Below, one piece after another: positions 26,985 to 35,940 of a stretch of 64,000 nucleotides of DNA; the stretch's first letter is position 1; every line of letters begins with the position of its first letter. Location of the stretch: assembly GCA_964371075.1 (NCBI GenBank), contig CAYJKN010000003.1, positions 376,279 to 440,278 of the forward strand. Reading direction: 5' to 3'. The translations under genes and the position numbers were made by a program. Source of the stretch: UTCHB3 sp964371075. Lineage in GTDB: Bacteria; Bacteroidota; Ignavibacteria; Ignavibacteriales; Ignavibacteriaceae. The notes beneath the pieces are model-generated. The model was not told the DNA's origin and ran no database searches. It saw only the letters and a program-made list of their open reading frames with translations.

Positions 26985-28073
26985 TTGACAGAATTTTATT
27001 CAGCCGTTTTCATAACATTTCTTTTTGCTTATCTATTCTTCATTTTTGGATTGATTCGGGCTCCGAAGAATCTAAAAAAAGAGAATAATGATGGAATACC
27101 TGGTTATTTCTCGATTGTAGTAGCTGCGAGGAACGAAGAGAAGAATATCTCAAATCTGCTTGAGTCTCTTATTCTCATAAAGTTTCCGGTCTCAAATTAT
27201 GAGATAATAATTTGTGACGATCATTCCTCTGACAACACGGCTGCGATTGTACAAGCTTTCCAACAGAAAATCCCAAATCTTAAACTTGTTTCACCCTCTC
27301 CGGAATCACAAAGGGGGAAACGGGCTGCTCTTCAGGCAGGGATAACGATAGCCAAACATGATCGAATCATCATAACCGATGCCGACTGTGTGACACAAGC
27401 AGGCTGGTTAAGTGAATTGGATCATTGTTTTACCTCAGACACACAGTTTCTGATTGCACATGCACCTCTGATTAAAAAAAGTGGTTTGGTAAATTCAATT
27501 TCCTGTTTTGAAAACATGCGTTCGTTTATGTTGATAACCTCATCGTTTGGTTGGGGTCATCCTGTCTCTGCCACCGCAAGAAACATGGGATTCAGGAAAG
27601 AAATTTTCCACGCTGAAGGTGGATACAGCCCAACTGTAGGCTCTCTTGGTGGTGATGACGACCTGTTACTAAAAAACTTTTTGGACAAAGGTTACACAAT
27701 AAATCTCTCAACTTCCCCTGAATCTGCTGTGTTTTCGAATACCAGTAATTCATTCAGGCAATATTTCAGGCAAAAGGCTCGTCACACTGCTGCTTCAAAA
27801 TTTTATTCCAAACAATCAAAATGGATTCTGGTACTTTGGCATCTTCCAAACCTCTATGCACAATCCTCAATCTTATTACTCCCCTTTTTCCCTGAAGTCA
27901 GTTTTACTTTTTTTATTAAAATTCTTTTTGATCTCATTTTGGTGTTATCCCTGCAAAAAAAGTATAATTACAATTTTAATCCCTTTCAGATAGTCTTCTA
28001 CCAAATTTTCTATGAAATTTTCTTAATTATTAATTATTTTACATCTCGTTTTATGAAATTTAATTGGAAATAA
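26985..28073 (+). CDS. Family 2 glycosyltransferase, membrane-bound
   Basis: Protein of 362 aa. An N-terminal membrane segment (about 5-25) is followed by a GT-A domain with FSIVVAARNEEKN, IIICDDHSSDNT, the metal-binding IITDADC and GGDDDLLL, then QYFRQKARH in the place of the processive QXXRW motif. C-terminal hydrophobic segments follow (about 280-355). It resembles cellulose/poly-GlcNAc synthase-like enzymes that build or extend a glycan at the membrane. The start is a TTG at 26985 with a weak ribosome-binding site. Confidence 0.87.
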   Translation: MTEFYSAVFITFLFAYLFFIFGLIRAPKNLKKENNDGIPGYFSIVVAARNEEKNISNLLESLILIKFPVSNYEIIICDDHSSDNTAAIVQAFQQKIPNLKLVSPSPESQRGKRAALQAGITIAKHDRIIITDADCVTQAGWLSELDHCFTSDTQFLIAHAPLIKKSGLVNSISCFENMRSFMLITSSFGWGHPVSATARNMGFRKEIFHAEGGYSPTVGSLGGDDDLLLKNFLDKGYTINLSTSPESAVFSNTSNSFRQYFRQKARHTAASKFYSKQSKWILVLWHLPNLYAQSSILLLPFFPEVSFTFFIKILFDLILVLSLQKKYNYNFNPFQIVFYQIFYEIFLIINYFTSRFMKFNWK

Positions 28074-28095
28074 TTTTATTATTTAGGTATCATAT

Positions 28096-29448
28096 ATGGA
28101 TCTTGTCTCTGTACTTCGTGGAATTATTGGTGTTGGCGTATTATTGGGGATCGCATTCCTGCTTTCCAACAACAAACGAAATGTAAATTGGAAATTGGTT
28201 ATCGGTGGACTCTCGATTCAGTTGGTTTTAGCTTTTTTCCTTATAAAAGGTGAAGCCATGTCTGAGTTTTTTGCTCCTCTTGGCTGGGTAAAAGATCTTT
28301 TTGCGTGGGTTGGATCCTTCTTTGTAATTCTCTTGCAGTATTCAGAACAGGGTGCCTCATTTGTTTTTGGAAATCTTGCAATCAGCCCCGGGAAAGAAGG
28401 CAGCCTCGGGTTTTTCTTTGCATTTCAAGTGCTTCCTACTATAATTTTCTTTGCTGCCATGATGTCAATTCTTTATTATCTTGGCATAATGCAAAAAGTT
28501 GTGCAAGCAATGGCATGGGTAATGGCGAAAATAATGGGTACCAGTGGTGCAGAGTCTCTTTCTTGCACAGCTAACATTTTTGTCGGCCAAACAGAAGCAC
28601 CACTCATTATTAAGCCGTATCTCGAAAAGATGACTAAAAGTGAAATGTTGACGGTTATGACAGGTGGAATGGCAACAATCGCCGGTGGAGTAATGGCAGC
28701 TTACATCCAGATGCTTGGGCAATCATATGCCGCCGCCAAGGGTGTTTCCATCGAAGTTGGTCAACAAATGTTTGCAACACAACTGTTAAGCGCCTCAGTT
28801 TTGGCTGCCCCTGCTGCTTTGTTAATCTCAAAAATTATTTTCCCCGAAGATTCTGTTCCCGCAACCAGAGGTACTGTAAAAATGAGTGTTGAGAAGAACG
28901 GTTCAAATGTCATTGAGGCCGCCTCAAACGGAGCTATTGATGGACTTCATCTCGCACTGAATGTAGCGGGTATGCTTATTGCATTTATTTGTTTAATAGC
29001 TGTTATGAATGGTATTTTTACCTGGGCAGGTGAGATTACAGGACTTAATGCGGTTTTAATGGAACAATATGGTAAACCACTCAATTTCCAGTTGTTGATT
29101 GGATTTATTCTACAACCTGTAGCTTTTGCGATTGGAATTCCATTTGAGGATGCGCTAAACTTTGGCAGTCTGCTTGGAACAAAAACAGTTTTAAATGAAT
29201 TTGTAGCTTATCTTGATCTCGCAAAAATGATCGAATTAAAAGAAATTATAAATCCAAAAGTGATTTTCATGTCATCTTATGCTCTTTGTGGATTTGCCAA
29301 TTTTTCATCGATAGCTATTCAGGTAGGTGGAATTGGTGCTCTCGCCCCGAGTCGTAAAGCTGATCTTGCGCAACTTGGATTAAAAGCTGTTATTGGTGGA
29401 ACACTCGCAACTTTACTTTCAGCAACTTTTGCGGGAATGTTCTTCTAA
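28096..29448 (+). CDS. nupC: Concentrative nucleoside transporter (NupC/CNT family)
   Basis: Polytopic protein of 450 aa. The family signature region GFANFSSIAIQVGGIGAL and an upstream EAPLIIKPYL segment are present. It imports nucleosides coupled to H+ or Na+. The purine nucleoside phosphorylase gene begins one nt after its stop, so uptake and cleavage of nucleosides are co-expressed. Confidence 0.93.
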   Translation: MDLVSVLRGIIGVGVLLGIAFLLSNNKRNVNWKLVIGGLSIQLVLAFFLIKGEAMSEFFAPLGWVKDLFAWVGSFFVILLQYSEQGASFVFGNLAISPGKEGSLGFFFAFQVLPTIIFFAAMMSILYYLGIMQKVVQAMAWVMAKIMGTSGAESLSCTANIFVGQTEAPLIIKPYLEKMTKSEMLTVMTGGMATIAGGVMAAYIQMLGQSYAAAKGVSIEVGQQMFATQLLSASVLAAPAALLISKIIFPEDSVPATRGTVKMSVEKNGSNVIEAASNGAIDGLHLALNVAGMLIAFICLIAVMNGIFTWAGEITGLNAVLMEQYGKPLNFQLLIGFILQPVAFAIGIPFEDALNFGSLLGTKTVLNEFVAYLDLAKMIELKEIINPKVIFMSSYALCGFANFSSIAIQVGGIGALAPSRKADLAQLGLKAVIGGTLATLLSATFAGMFF

Positions 29449-29449
29449 A

Positions 29450-30271
29450 ATGTTTGACTTCGATTTTTATTATAAAGACCTGATTGATATTCTTAGAAAG
29501 GATATCAAGGATGATATTAAACTTGCGATAGTTCTCGGTTCGGGACTCGGAAAATTTCCGGAAACGATAAATATCATAAAAACTTATGATGGAGATACCC
29601 TCCCCAATTATCCCAAATCCACTGTTGAAGGTCATTCGGGAAAATTAATAATTGGTGAGATTAATGGGAAAAAATGTCTTGTCTTTCAGGGTAGATTTCA
29701 TTTTTATGAGGGATACAAACTCTATGAGACCATTATCCCTTCTATCATTACAAAAAGTCTTGGTATCCCCTATCTCCTGCTCACAAATGCCGCCGGTGGG
29801 GTAAATCTTTCATTTGAACCGGGCGACCTGATGCTTTGTACTTCCTTCATCGGAATTAATATTAAAAATGAAATTGATGAAGTGATGCGTGTGGCAACAC
29901 CCGAGGAAAGAAACATCTTCTTAAAAACTCCCGATCCCGATCTAAATGATATTATTATCTGGTCGGCACTGGAAGAGAAAGTTCACCTGAAAGAGGGTGT
30001 TTACTGGTATAATAAAGGACCAACATACGAAACTCCCGCAGAGATCAGAATGATTGATAAGTTTGGTGCGAGTGCGGTTGGAATGTCAACTGTTGCCGAA
30101 GCGTATTGGGCATCTGCAAACGGAGTTAAGGTAAGTTGTATCTCGTGTATTACTAATTATGCTGCCGGGCTCTCCCCACACAAGCTTAGCCATGAAGATG
30201 TTACTATTGCCGCAAAACTGGTTGAGAACAAGTTTAATCGACTTGTAAGAAGGATTGTTGATTATTTTTAG
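29450..30271 (+). CDS. punA: Purine nucleoside phosphorylase
   Basis: Protein of 273 aa from the ATG at 29450; an upstream start at 29393 would overlap nupC by 56 nt and is rejected. Family motifs are VLGSGLGKFPE, VEGHSGKL, FQGRFHFYEGY, LLLTNAAGGV, GPTYETPAEIRM and TNYAAG (base-binding Asn). It splits purine nucleosides with phosphate to base and ribose-1-phosphate. The stop overlaps the convergent rsmE stop by 4 nt, and its terminator lies inside rsmE (30309-30334). Confidence 0.95.
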   Translation: MFDFDFYYKDLIDILRKDIKDDIKLAIVLGSGLGKFPETINIIKTYDGDTLPNYPKSTVEGHSGKLIIGEINGKKCLVFQGRFHFYEGYKLYETIIPSIITKSLGIPYLLLTNAAGGVNLSFEPGDLMLCTSFIGINIKNEIDEVMRVATPEERNIFLKTPDPDLNDIIIWSALEEKVHLKEGVYWYNKGPTYETPAEIRMIDKFGASAVGMSTVAEAYWASANGVKVSCISCITNYAAGLSPHKLSHEDVTIAAKLVENKFNRLVRRIVDYF

Positions 30272-30969
30272 ATTTGAGAACTGACAAGAATTGAAGAATA
30301 CAAAATAGCCGTCTCACTCTTGAGACGGTTTTTTGTTAATCTGTAGAGATTTTCATTTTTGAATAAAATTAATTCCCTTTTACTCAGTCCTCCTTCGGGA
30401 CCACACACAAGTATCTGTTCGGTTTCCTGTCCAGGAATAAAAGAAGTGAATTGAACTTCGGCTTCCAGATCAAACCCAATCACTTCTGCCCCGCTCTTAA
30501 AAACCTCTTTAAGGTTTTTAGCGATAATTAATTCAGGTGAGAAGGGTGTAAACGATTGTTTTGAAGCCGCTCTGATTACTTTTTCATATCTTTCAAGTTT
30601 AAATCCTTTCCCAACACAATAATCGGATTCAAAAAAGAGGAAGCGAGAATAACCAATTTCAGTCAATTTTTCGAGAAGAAATTCTATCTTGTCATTTCCC
30701 TTCAGTCTGGGAATTGCAATAATAAAATTTTTCAAGCGGTTGGGAATCACAAACTCTTCAAGTTTTTCAACGGAAATTTTTTCCCGGCTGACATCACTGA
30801 TAACAACTTTGTGAATTTTACCATCCCCGTCTGTAACATAAATAGAATCACCTTTTTGGTGACGCATTACCCTGGTTATGTGAACAACATCATCATCAGA
30901 TAAAAACCAGGTGCCGTCTTCAAAGTTTAAACGGCACCAAAAAAGTTCTTCACCTGCAAAATTTTTCAT
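30268..30969 (-). CDS. rsmE: 16S rRNA (uracil-1498-N3)-methyltransferase
   Basis: Protein of 233 aa of the SPOUT/RsmE family: PUA-like N-terminal domain (HHITRVMR-type stretch, here VVHITRVMRHQKGD), FIIAIPRLKGNDKIEFLLEK, ILVCGPEGGLSKRE (SAM-binding knot) and RLKSETA near the end. It methylates 16S rRNA in the small subunit. The DNA for residues 214-221 also forms the punA terminator on the other strand. The barrel gene upstream is 5 nt away. Confidence 0.95.
   Translation of the reverse strand: MKNFAGEELFWCRLNFEDGTWFLSDDDVVHITRVMRHQKGDSIYVTDGDGKIHKVVISDVSREKISVEKLEEFVIPNRLKNFIIAIPRLKGNDKIEFLLEKLTEIGYSRFLFFESDYCVGKGFKLERYEKVIRAASKQSFTPFSPELIIAKNLKEVFKSGAEVIGFDLEAEVQFTSFIPGQETEQILVCGPEGGLSKRELILFKNENLYRLTKNRLKSETAILYSSILVSSQI
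30309..30334 (+). terminator. punA terminator embedded in the rsmE coding sequence
   Basis: Perfect 8-bp stem CCGTCTCA (30309-30316) with TGAGACGG (30321-30328), four-base loop, then six T residues at 30329-30334. It lies 38 nt after the punA stop and inside convergent rsmE. Confidence 0.88.
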
Positions 30970-30974
30970 TTAAC

Positions 30975-31427
30975 CTATTCGAAGTAATATCTGAACCCGA
31001 TTGCACCATTAAAACCAAATTCGGTATCGGGTGCCAGGTCGAGTAGTGGTACAACTTCAATAAAAACATCAAATGGGGCATTTTGGAACTCATAAGCCAT
31101 TCCAACTGGAATTCTTACACCAATCCTGGCATTGCTCGATAATTTTGCTCTACCACCTATTCCGATATAAACCGGAAGTTTACCTGTTCTTACATTAAAA
31201 AAATTGTAGTCGTGATATAAATAATCCGCATGTATATGCAATGCACCATCTTTATTAAATGACCATGCAATTCCTGCATCAATTGCATTACTCTGTCCCA
31301 TAAAATATTTAAGCGAAATTCCCGTAGGTTCACCGACAATTATTCCGGCACCAAAACCCTTGCTCTGTGAAAAAAGCAAACTGCTTGACAAAAGTAAACC
31401 TATCGTTATTAATCTGAATATTTTCAT
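30975..31427 (-). CDS. Small outer-membrane beta-barrel protein (DUF3996/BAPKO_0422-like)
   Basis: Protein of 150 aa with a signal peptide (SSSLLFSQ, cleavage near residue 20). GEPTGISLKYFMG, LHIHADYLYHDY and RIGVRIPVGMAYEF, with a terminal FRYYFE, fit a small eight-strand barrel of the BAPKO_0422/DUF3996 kind. Function unknown. It is upstream of rsmE with a 5-nt gap. A TAATTTTG octamer at 31460-31467 on the minus strand may be its -7 box. Confidence 0.83.
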   Translation of the reverse strand: MKIFRLITIGLLLSSSLLFSQSKGFGAGIIVGEPTGISLKYFMGQSNAIDAGIAWSFNKDGALHIHADYLYHDYNFFNVRTGKLPVYIGIGGRAKLSSNARIGVRIPVGMAYEFQNAPFDVFIEVVPLLDLAPDTEFGFNGAIGFRYYFE

Positions 31428-31459
31428 ATTTTTGGTCTCTGTATTTTTTATTTAATGTA

Positions 31460-31467
31460 CAAAATTA
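31460..31467 (-). promoter_or_regulatory. Possible -7 element for the barrel gene and rsmE
   Basis: Minus-strand TAATTTTG matches TAnnTTTG, 33 nt upstream of the ATG at 31427; no clear -33 box. Confidence 0.35.
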
Positions 31468-31504
31468 CGAAATTTATGTCAAAAAACTGTGATTTGGCGG
31501 TATA

Positions 31505-31903
31505 ATGTTCTCATCAAAAGAATATATCTCGTTTAGTGACTGCGATCCTGCAGGCATAATGTTTTTTTCGCGAGCGTTTGAAAAAGCCCATAATGCATAT
31601 GAAAAATTTTTATTTGAGAATGGACTTGGAAGCTATTTTGGTGCCGGAGCGATTGTAATTCCGATACTCAGTGCCGGCTCTGATTTTAAAAAACCGTTGT
31701 GGGCGGGTGAAGAGATTACTGTTAATATAACTCTTGTCGAAATGAAAGAGAGTGCCTTCTCTCTGTTATTCACAATTTTGAAAAATACGGGTGAAATTTC
31801 AGCCGTAGTAAAAACAGTTCATCTGTGCGTCATGAAGGAAAATTTTGTGAAATGTAATATCCCGGATGATCTAAACAAAGCCTTATTGAAACTCGGCAAC
31901 TAA
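31505..31903 (+). CDS. menI: Hotdog-fold thioesterase, probable 1,4-dihydroxy-2-naphthoyl-CoA hydrolase
   Basis: Protein of 132 aa with the 4-hydroxybenzoyl-CoA thioesterase pattern SDCDPAGIMFFSRAFEKAH; D14 is the likely catalytic Asp. In the menaquinone route this step frees DHNA from its CoA ester after MenB. The gene ends 4 nt inside the end of menE on the other strand, next to menE-menA-menB-menH, which is why I favour DHNA-CoA as substrate. Another acyl-CoA is possible. Confidence 0.85.
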   Translation: MFSSKEYISFSDCDPAGIMFFSRAFEKAHNAYEKFLFENGLGSYFGAGAIVIPILSAGSDFKKPLWAGEEITVNITLVEMKESAFSLLFTILKNTGEISAVVKTVHLCVMKENFVKCNIPDDLNKALLKLGN

Positions 31904-33321
31904 CGCTCAAACAAAAGATTGCGTGAACCCTCAAGGTCGTATTTACCGATGGATGTTAACGGAATTTCATCAACAATCCTGTAATATTTGGGGATTTTAT
32001 AAATCATCAGATGTGACTTAAGATAAGAATGAAAATCCTGAAAATCAATTTCGCTATCCGTTTTCAGTAAAGCCGAAACAGCCTCTCCCCATTTCTCGTT
32101 TACCACTGAAAAAACAAAAACTTCAATTATTCCCGGAAAAGTTAAAATAACTCTTTCAACCTCCTGAGGATCCACATTTAGTCCACCTGAGATGATGAAT
32201 CTGTTTTTTCTGCCTGTAATTTTAAATAGTCCCCGGGCATCAATTTCAGCAATATCACCGGTGTAAAATTTCCCGTGAGCAAGTTTTTCAGATGTCAACG
32301 CAGCATCGTCAAGATATCGATTGAACAACTGGTCGGTTTCTACCAAAAATTCACCGTCCTCCTCAAATACAGTCACTCCGGGTAATGGTCTCGCCCCTGC
32401 ATTAATATCTTTTTTTAGAGAGTTATAATCAGTTATCGCAATAAATGCTGCTGTTTCAGATGATCCATAAACTTTCGAGACTTTCAAATTTGTTTCCAAA
32501 CTTGATTTTATCAGGGTCGAATCAACTGCACTCCCCCCAACAAGGATATGTTTAAAATTTGTATTGTCGTGTTTTCCTGAGGTTAATAAATCCCTTAATT
32601 GAGAAGGGACAAAGGAAACAAGAGTAGGATTAAACTTTAATGCTTTGCCAAACTCTTTATCCGATGGATTGAGTGACTCTGACAGGATTAGCGGTACTTT
32701 GGCAACAACTGACCTGAATAAGATGGAGAACCCGGAGATATGGTGCAGTGGGAGGCTTAAGAGCCATCTATCCCTGCTGCTATTTACAGCCATTTCACTG
32801 TTCCCTCTTTCGGCTGCATTCGAAAGTGACAAAAAGGTATGTACCACAGCTTTTGGCTTGCCGGAACTTCCCGATGTGAGAATTACCACGGCATCGTTGT
32901 CATCTACTTTTTGGCACGGAATTGAATCAACGATCTGTTTAAACAATCCTCCATCAAATACTCCCCCTGGTCTGAATCTGTTAATAAAATCATCTATTTC
33001 TGAATCTGTTGTCAATGGTGAAATTAATACGGGCAAAAGTCCACTAATGTAGATCTGACAAAGATTGAAGATAAATTCCAGATCATTGGAATTCCGTAAA
33101 AAAACAATTTTGTTGTCAGTGGTTTTATCAACGGTGAGATGCGAAAGGTTTTTGAAGACAGATTTATCCACCAACAGGTAGCCATCAAGTTTTTCTGAAT
33201 TAGCTAAAACTGTCCTTTTTATTCCGGAATCACTTAATCTATTTACCATCGATTCAGGTGCATAAATTTTCAATTCATGCATCAATTCAATAATTTTAAA
33301 TCTGAGATCAGTAGATGTCAT
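31900..33321 (-). CDS. menE: 2-succinylbenzoate-CoA ligase
   Basis: Protein of 473 aa of the AMP-forming ligase superfamily with VVILTSGSSGKPKAVVHT (ATP loop), VSFVPSQLRDLL, KVYGSSETAAF, FYTGDIAEID, ITGRKNRFIISGGLNV and a catalytic Lys in IGKYDL. It activates o-succinylbenzoate with CoA. The position in a men cluster, downstream of menA, decides the substrate. Confidence 0.9.
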   Translation of the reverse strand: MTSTDLRFKIIELMHELKIYAPESMVNRLSDSGIKRTVLANSEKLDGYLLVDKSVFKNLSHLTVDKTTDNKIVFLRNSNDLEFIFNLCQIYISGLLPVLISPLTTDSEIDDFINRFRPGGVFDGGLFKQIVDSIPCQKVDDNDAVVILTSGSSGKPKAVVHTFLSLSNAAERGNSEMAVNSSRDRWLLSLPLHHISGFSILFRSVVAKVPLILSESLNPSDKEFGKALKFNPTLVSFVPSQLRDLLTSGKHDNTNFKHILVGGSAVDSTLIKSSLETNLKVSKVYGSSETAAFIAITDYNSLKKDINAGARPLPGVTVFEEDGEFLVETDQLFNRYLDDAALTSEKLAHGKFYTGDIAEIDARGLFKITGRKNRFIISGGLNVDPQEVERVILTFPGIIEVFVFSVVNEKWGEAVSALLKTDSEIDFQDFHSYLKSHLMIYKIPKYYRIVDEIPLTSIGKYDLEGSRNLLFER

Positions 33322-33384
33322 TATTTTCCGGTTTGAATAAAAGAAGGAATAATTGAATTTCGGGTTGTTTAAGATTCAATTTAG

Positions 33385-34260
33385 TTAGAGACAGAGTCCC
33401 AGAGAGAATAGGAGCCCAAAAAGAGCAGATAATTTTGCTGACAAATCAAGAGCTGGATTTAGTTCTGTCCCCTTGTAATTTAGTAACATTATTATCAGTT
33501 TGTATGCAAACGGAAGAGTGAGATATGGCAAAAATATCCAGTAAGTAAGGTCGTAATAGATATACATTATAAGTGGAACTGCAAAAGATGAAGCAAGCAG
33601 GGTGCAATATTCAACAAAAGCAAAGTTTTTACCAAGTAACACTGCAAGAGTCTGTTTTCCCGCCATTTTATCCTGCTCTATATCACGGTAGTTGTTCACA
33701 ACCAGAATATTGGTGACAAGTGCTCCCACGGGAATTGCAGAAATGAGTGCCTGACTGGAGATATAACCTGTATTTATAAAGTAGGTACCAACAGTTCCCA
33801 CAAGGCCAAAGAAGAGGAATACAAAAAGGTCTCCAAGTCCGTTATAAGCAAGCGGAAATGGACCTGCTGTGTACATAAATCCTGATATTATGGAGAGAAT
33901 CCCAATCATCAAGATTAATGGACCGGCATAATAGACAAGATATAACCCCATCAAAAACGACAGAAGAAAACTCAGATAAATTGCAAATTTCATCTGAGCC
34001 ACAGTTACCCAACCTTCATTTAACGCTCTTTTGGGACCAACTCTTTCTTTGGTATCCGCTCCCTTTAAATGATCATAAAGATCATTCGTAAAATTTGTCC
34101 CGATTTGAATCAAAATTGAACAAATTAGTGCTACAGCGGAAACAAAGAGATTATATTTCCCCTCGGCAACTGCGAGTGAAGTACCTACAATCACGGGAAC
34201 AAACGCAGCGAGTAAAGTTTTTGGTCTCGCAGCCAGAATCCAAATTAGAGTTTTATTCAT
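33385..34260 (-). CDS. menA: 1,4-dihydroxy-2-naphthoate polyprenyltransferase
   Basis: UbiA-family membrane enzyme of 291 aa with about eight hydrophobic segments. The two Asp-rich prenyl-diphosphate motifs are NFTNDLYDHLKGAD (about 58-71) and NNYRDIEQDKMAGK (about 190-203). It attaches the isoprenoid tail to DHNA, giving demethylmenaquinone. It lies between menB (5 nt upstream) and menE. Confidence 0.95.
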   Translation of the reverse strand: MNKTLIWILAARPKTLLAAFVPVIVGTSLAVAEGKYNLFVSAVALICSILIQIGTNFTNDLYDHLKGADTKERVGPKRALNEGWVTVAQMKFAIYLSFLLSFLMGLYLVYYAGPLILMIGILSIISGFMYTAGPFPLAYNGLGDLFVFLFFGLVGTVGTYFINTGYISSQALISAIPVGALVTNILVVNNYRDIEQDKMAGKQTLAVLLGKNFAFVEYCTLLASSFAVPLIMYIYYDLTYWIFLPYLTLPFAYKLIIMLLNYKGTELNPALDLSAKLSALFGLLFSLGLCL

Positions 34261-34265
34261 ATAAA

Positions 34266-35099
34266 CTACGGAAGTTTTGGAAATTTGTTAAAATCAGGCT
34301 TTCTCTTTTCCAGATAAGCTTTTTTCCCTTCCTGGGCCTCCTCTGTCATGTAGTATAGAAGTGTTGCATTGCCGGCCAATTCCTGAATCCCCTGCTGCCC
34401 GTCAAGTTCAGCATTAAATGCCGACTTCAACAGTCTTATGGAGAGTGAACTGTGTTGAAGTATTTCTCGAGCCCACTGAACCCCCTCAGCTTCAAGTTCT
34501 TCAACAGGAACAACCTTGTTGACCAATCCCATGTCAAAGGCCTCTTGAGCGTTGTATTGCCGGCAAAGGTACCAAATTTCTCTCGCTCTTTTTTGTCCCA
34601 CAAGTCGGGCAAGATAAGAAGCACCAAATCCACCATCAAAACTTCCAACTTTTGGACCTGTTTGTCCAAAAACTGCATTGTCTGCAGCAATTGTGAGATC
34701 ACAAACCACATGCAAAACATGACCGCCACCAATTGCATAACCTGCAACAAGTGCAATAACGGGTTTTGAAATGCTTCGGATCATTTTCTGTAAATCAAGA
34801 ACATTTAATCTGGGAACCCCGTCACCTCCAACATATCCCTGATCTCCTCTGATTCTTTGGTCACCCCCTGAACAAAAAGCGTATTTCCCATCAGCTGCGG
34901 GTCCTTTACCTGTCAGTAGAATTACCCCTATCTCCTGATCTTCTCTTGCATCAACAAAAGCGTTGAACATCTGGGTAACCGTCTCAGGTCGGAAAGCATT
35001 TCTTACTTCAGGACGGTTTATGGTGATCCGGGCAATTCCCTCTGCTTTTTCATAAATTATATCAGAGAAATCTCCGACTTTTTTCCATTCAATCATCAT
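34266..35099 (-). CDS. menB: 1,4-dihydroxy-2-naphthoyl-CoA synthase
   Basis: Crotonase-fold protein of 277 aa from the ATG at 35099 (MMIEWKKVGDF); a TTG at 35123 would overlap menH by 8 nt. The naphthoate synthase segments FCSGGDQRIRG, GYAIGGGHVLHVVCDL and GQTGPKVGSFDGGFG are typical of MenB rather than general enoyl-CoA hydratases. It closes the second ring from succinylbenzoyl-CoA. Confidence 0.96.
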   Translation of the reverse strand: MMIEWKKVGDFSDIIYEKAEGIARITINRPEVRNAFRPETVTQMFNAFVDAREDQEIGVILLTGKGPAADGKYAFCSGGDQRIRGDQGYVGGDGVPRLNVLDLQKMIRSISKPVIALVAGYAIGGGHVLHVVCDLTIAADNAVFGQTGPKVGSFDGGFGASYLARLVGQKRAREIWYLCRQYNAQEAFDMGLVNKVVPVEELEAEGVQWAREILQHSSLSIRLLKSAFNAELDGQQGIQELAGNATLLYYMTEEAQEGKKAYLEKRKPDFNKFPKLP

Positions 35100-35115
35100 T
35101 TTTGTACCGGTTAAT

Positions 35116-35934
35116 TCATTCAATTCTTTTTAAAAACTCTTTAATGGCCTCTGCCGTTTCAATCGGTTTTTCCATGTAAACAGTGTGCCAGGCTTCAGGG
35201 ATAACAATATGTTCAAATCTTTTGTTCAATCCACATACCCTTTGTGCGATTCCTTCATACTTTTTATCATTCCCACCCGTAATTAAAAGCCCCGACTGGT
35301 CAATGGTGCGCAGTTTGTCTTGCAGAAACGGCATAACTCCCAACCCGGAATTTAATAAATAATTTTTTAAGATTTTGGTTGAATTTAACCTTTTTCGTGT
35401 ATCGTATGCTTTATAAAAAGACTCCGGAAGAGTTTTTAAACCATCAAACAATTCAAGATTAAGCCAGTTATCAACCCAGGCATCAATACCAAATTCCATA
35501 ATTTTTGCAGCGTGTTCGATATCCTCGGCAGCTCTTTCAGCTCTCAATTCATCAGTTGGAAGTCCCGGAGTTGAACTGATTGATATAAATGCCTTATTTT
35601 GCAACAGATTATTGGCGACCATATAAAAAGCCAGTCGGCCACCTGCTGAATATCCACAAAGGATCGGATTATTTATATTTACTTCTTCGATAAGTTCTAT
35701 CAGAAGTTCACTAAGCCCCTCAAAAGAGAAAAACCATGGATCATCTACAAAACTGCTTTTTCCACATCCAGGAAGGTCCGGAATCAGAAAACTTTGGTGG
35801 TCAGTAAATGCTTCCGTCATTCTCTCCCAGTCACCCGAATAACCACCGAGCCCATGAATCAATATAAGAGTATATTTACTCCCTGTTCTATGATGTTCAT
35901 AGTGTACATCAATCCCACGAAAATTATAATACAT
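35116..35934 (-). CDS. menH: Alpha/beta hydrolase, probable SHCHC synthase
   Basis: Protein of 272 aa with LIHGLGGYSGDW (oxyanion region), the nucleophile elbow CGYSAGGRLAF and a C-terminal histidine in EAWHTVYMEKP. It is cytoplasmic. The sequence alone says only alpha/beta hydrolase; its place directly before menB-menA-menE supports MenH, which removes pyruvate in menaquinone synthesis. menF, menD and menC are not in the window. Confidence 0.8.
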   Translation of the reverse strand: MYYNFRGIDVHYEHHRTGSKYTLILIHGLGGYSGDWERMTEAFTDHQSFLIPDLPGCGKSSFVDDPWFFSFEGLSELLIELIEEVNINNPILCGYSAGGRLAFYMVANNLLQNKAFISISSTPGLPTDELRAERAAEDIEHAAKIMEFGIDAWVDNWLNLELFDGLKTLPESFYKAYDTRKRLNSTKILKNYLLNSGLGVMPFLQDKLRTIDQSGLLITGGNDKKYEGIAQRVCGLNKRFEHIVIPEAWHTVYMEKPIETAEAIKEFLKRIE

Positions 35935-35940
35935 AGTCCT

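Noticed and set aside
32645..33052. 135-aa plus-strand frame inside menE
   Set aside because: Shadow of menE, which has intact ligase motifs over the whole stretch.
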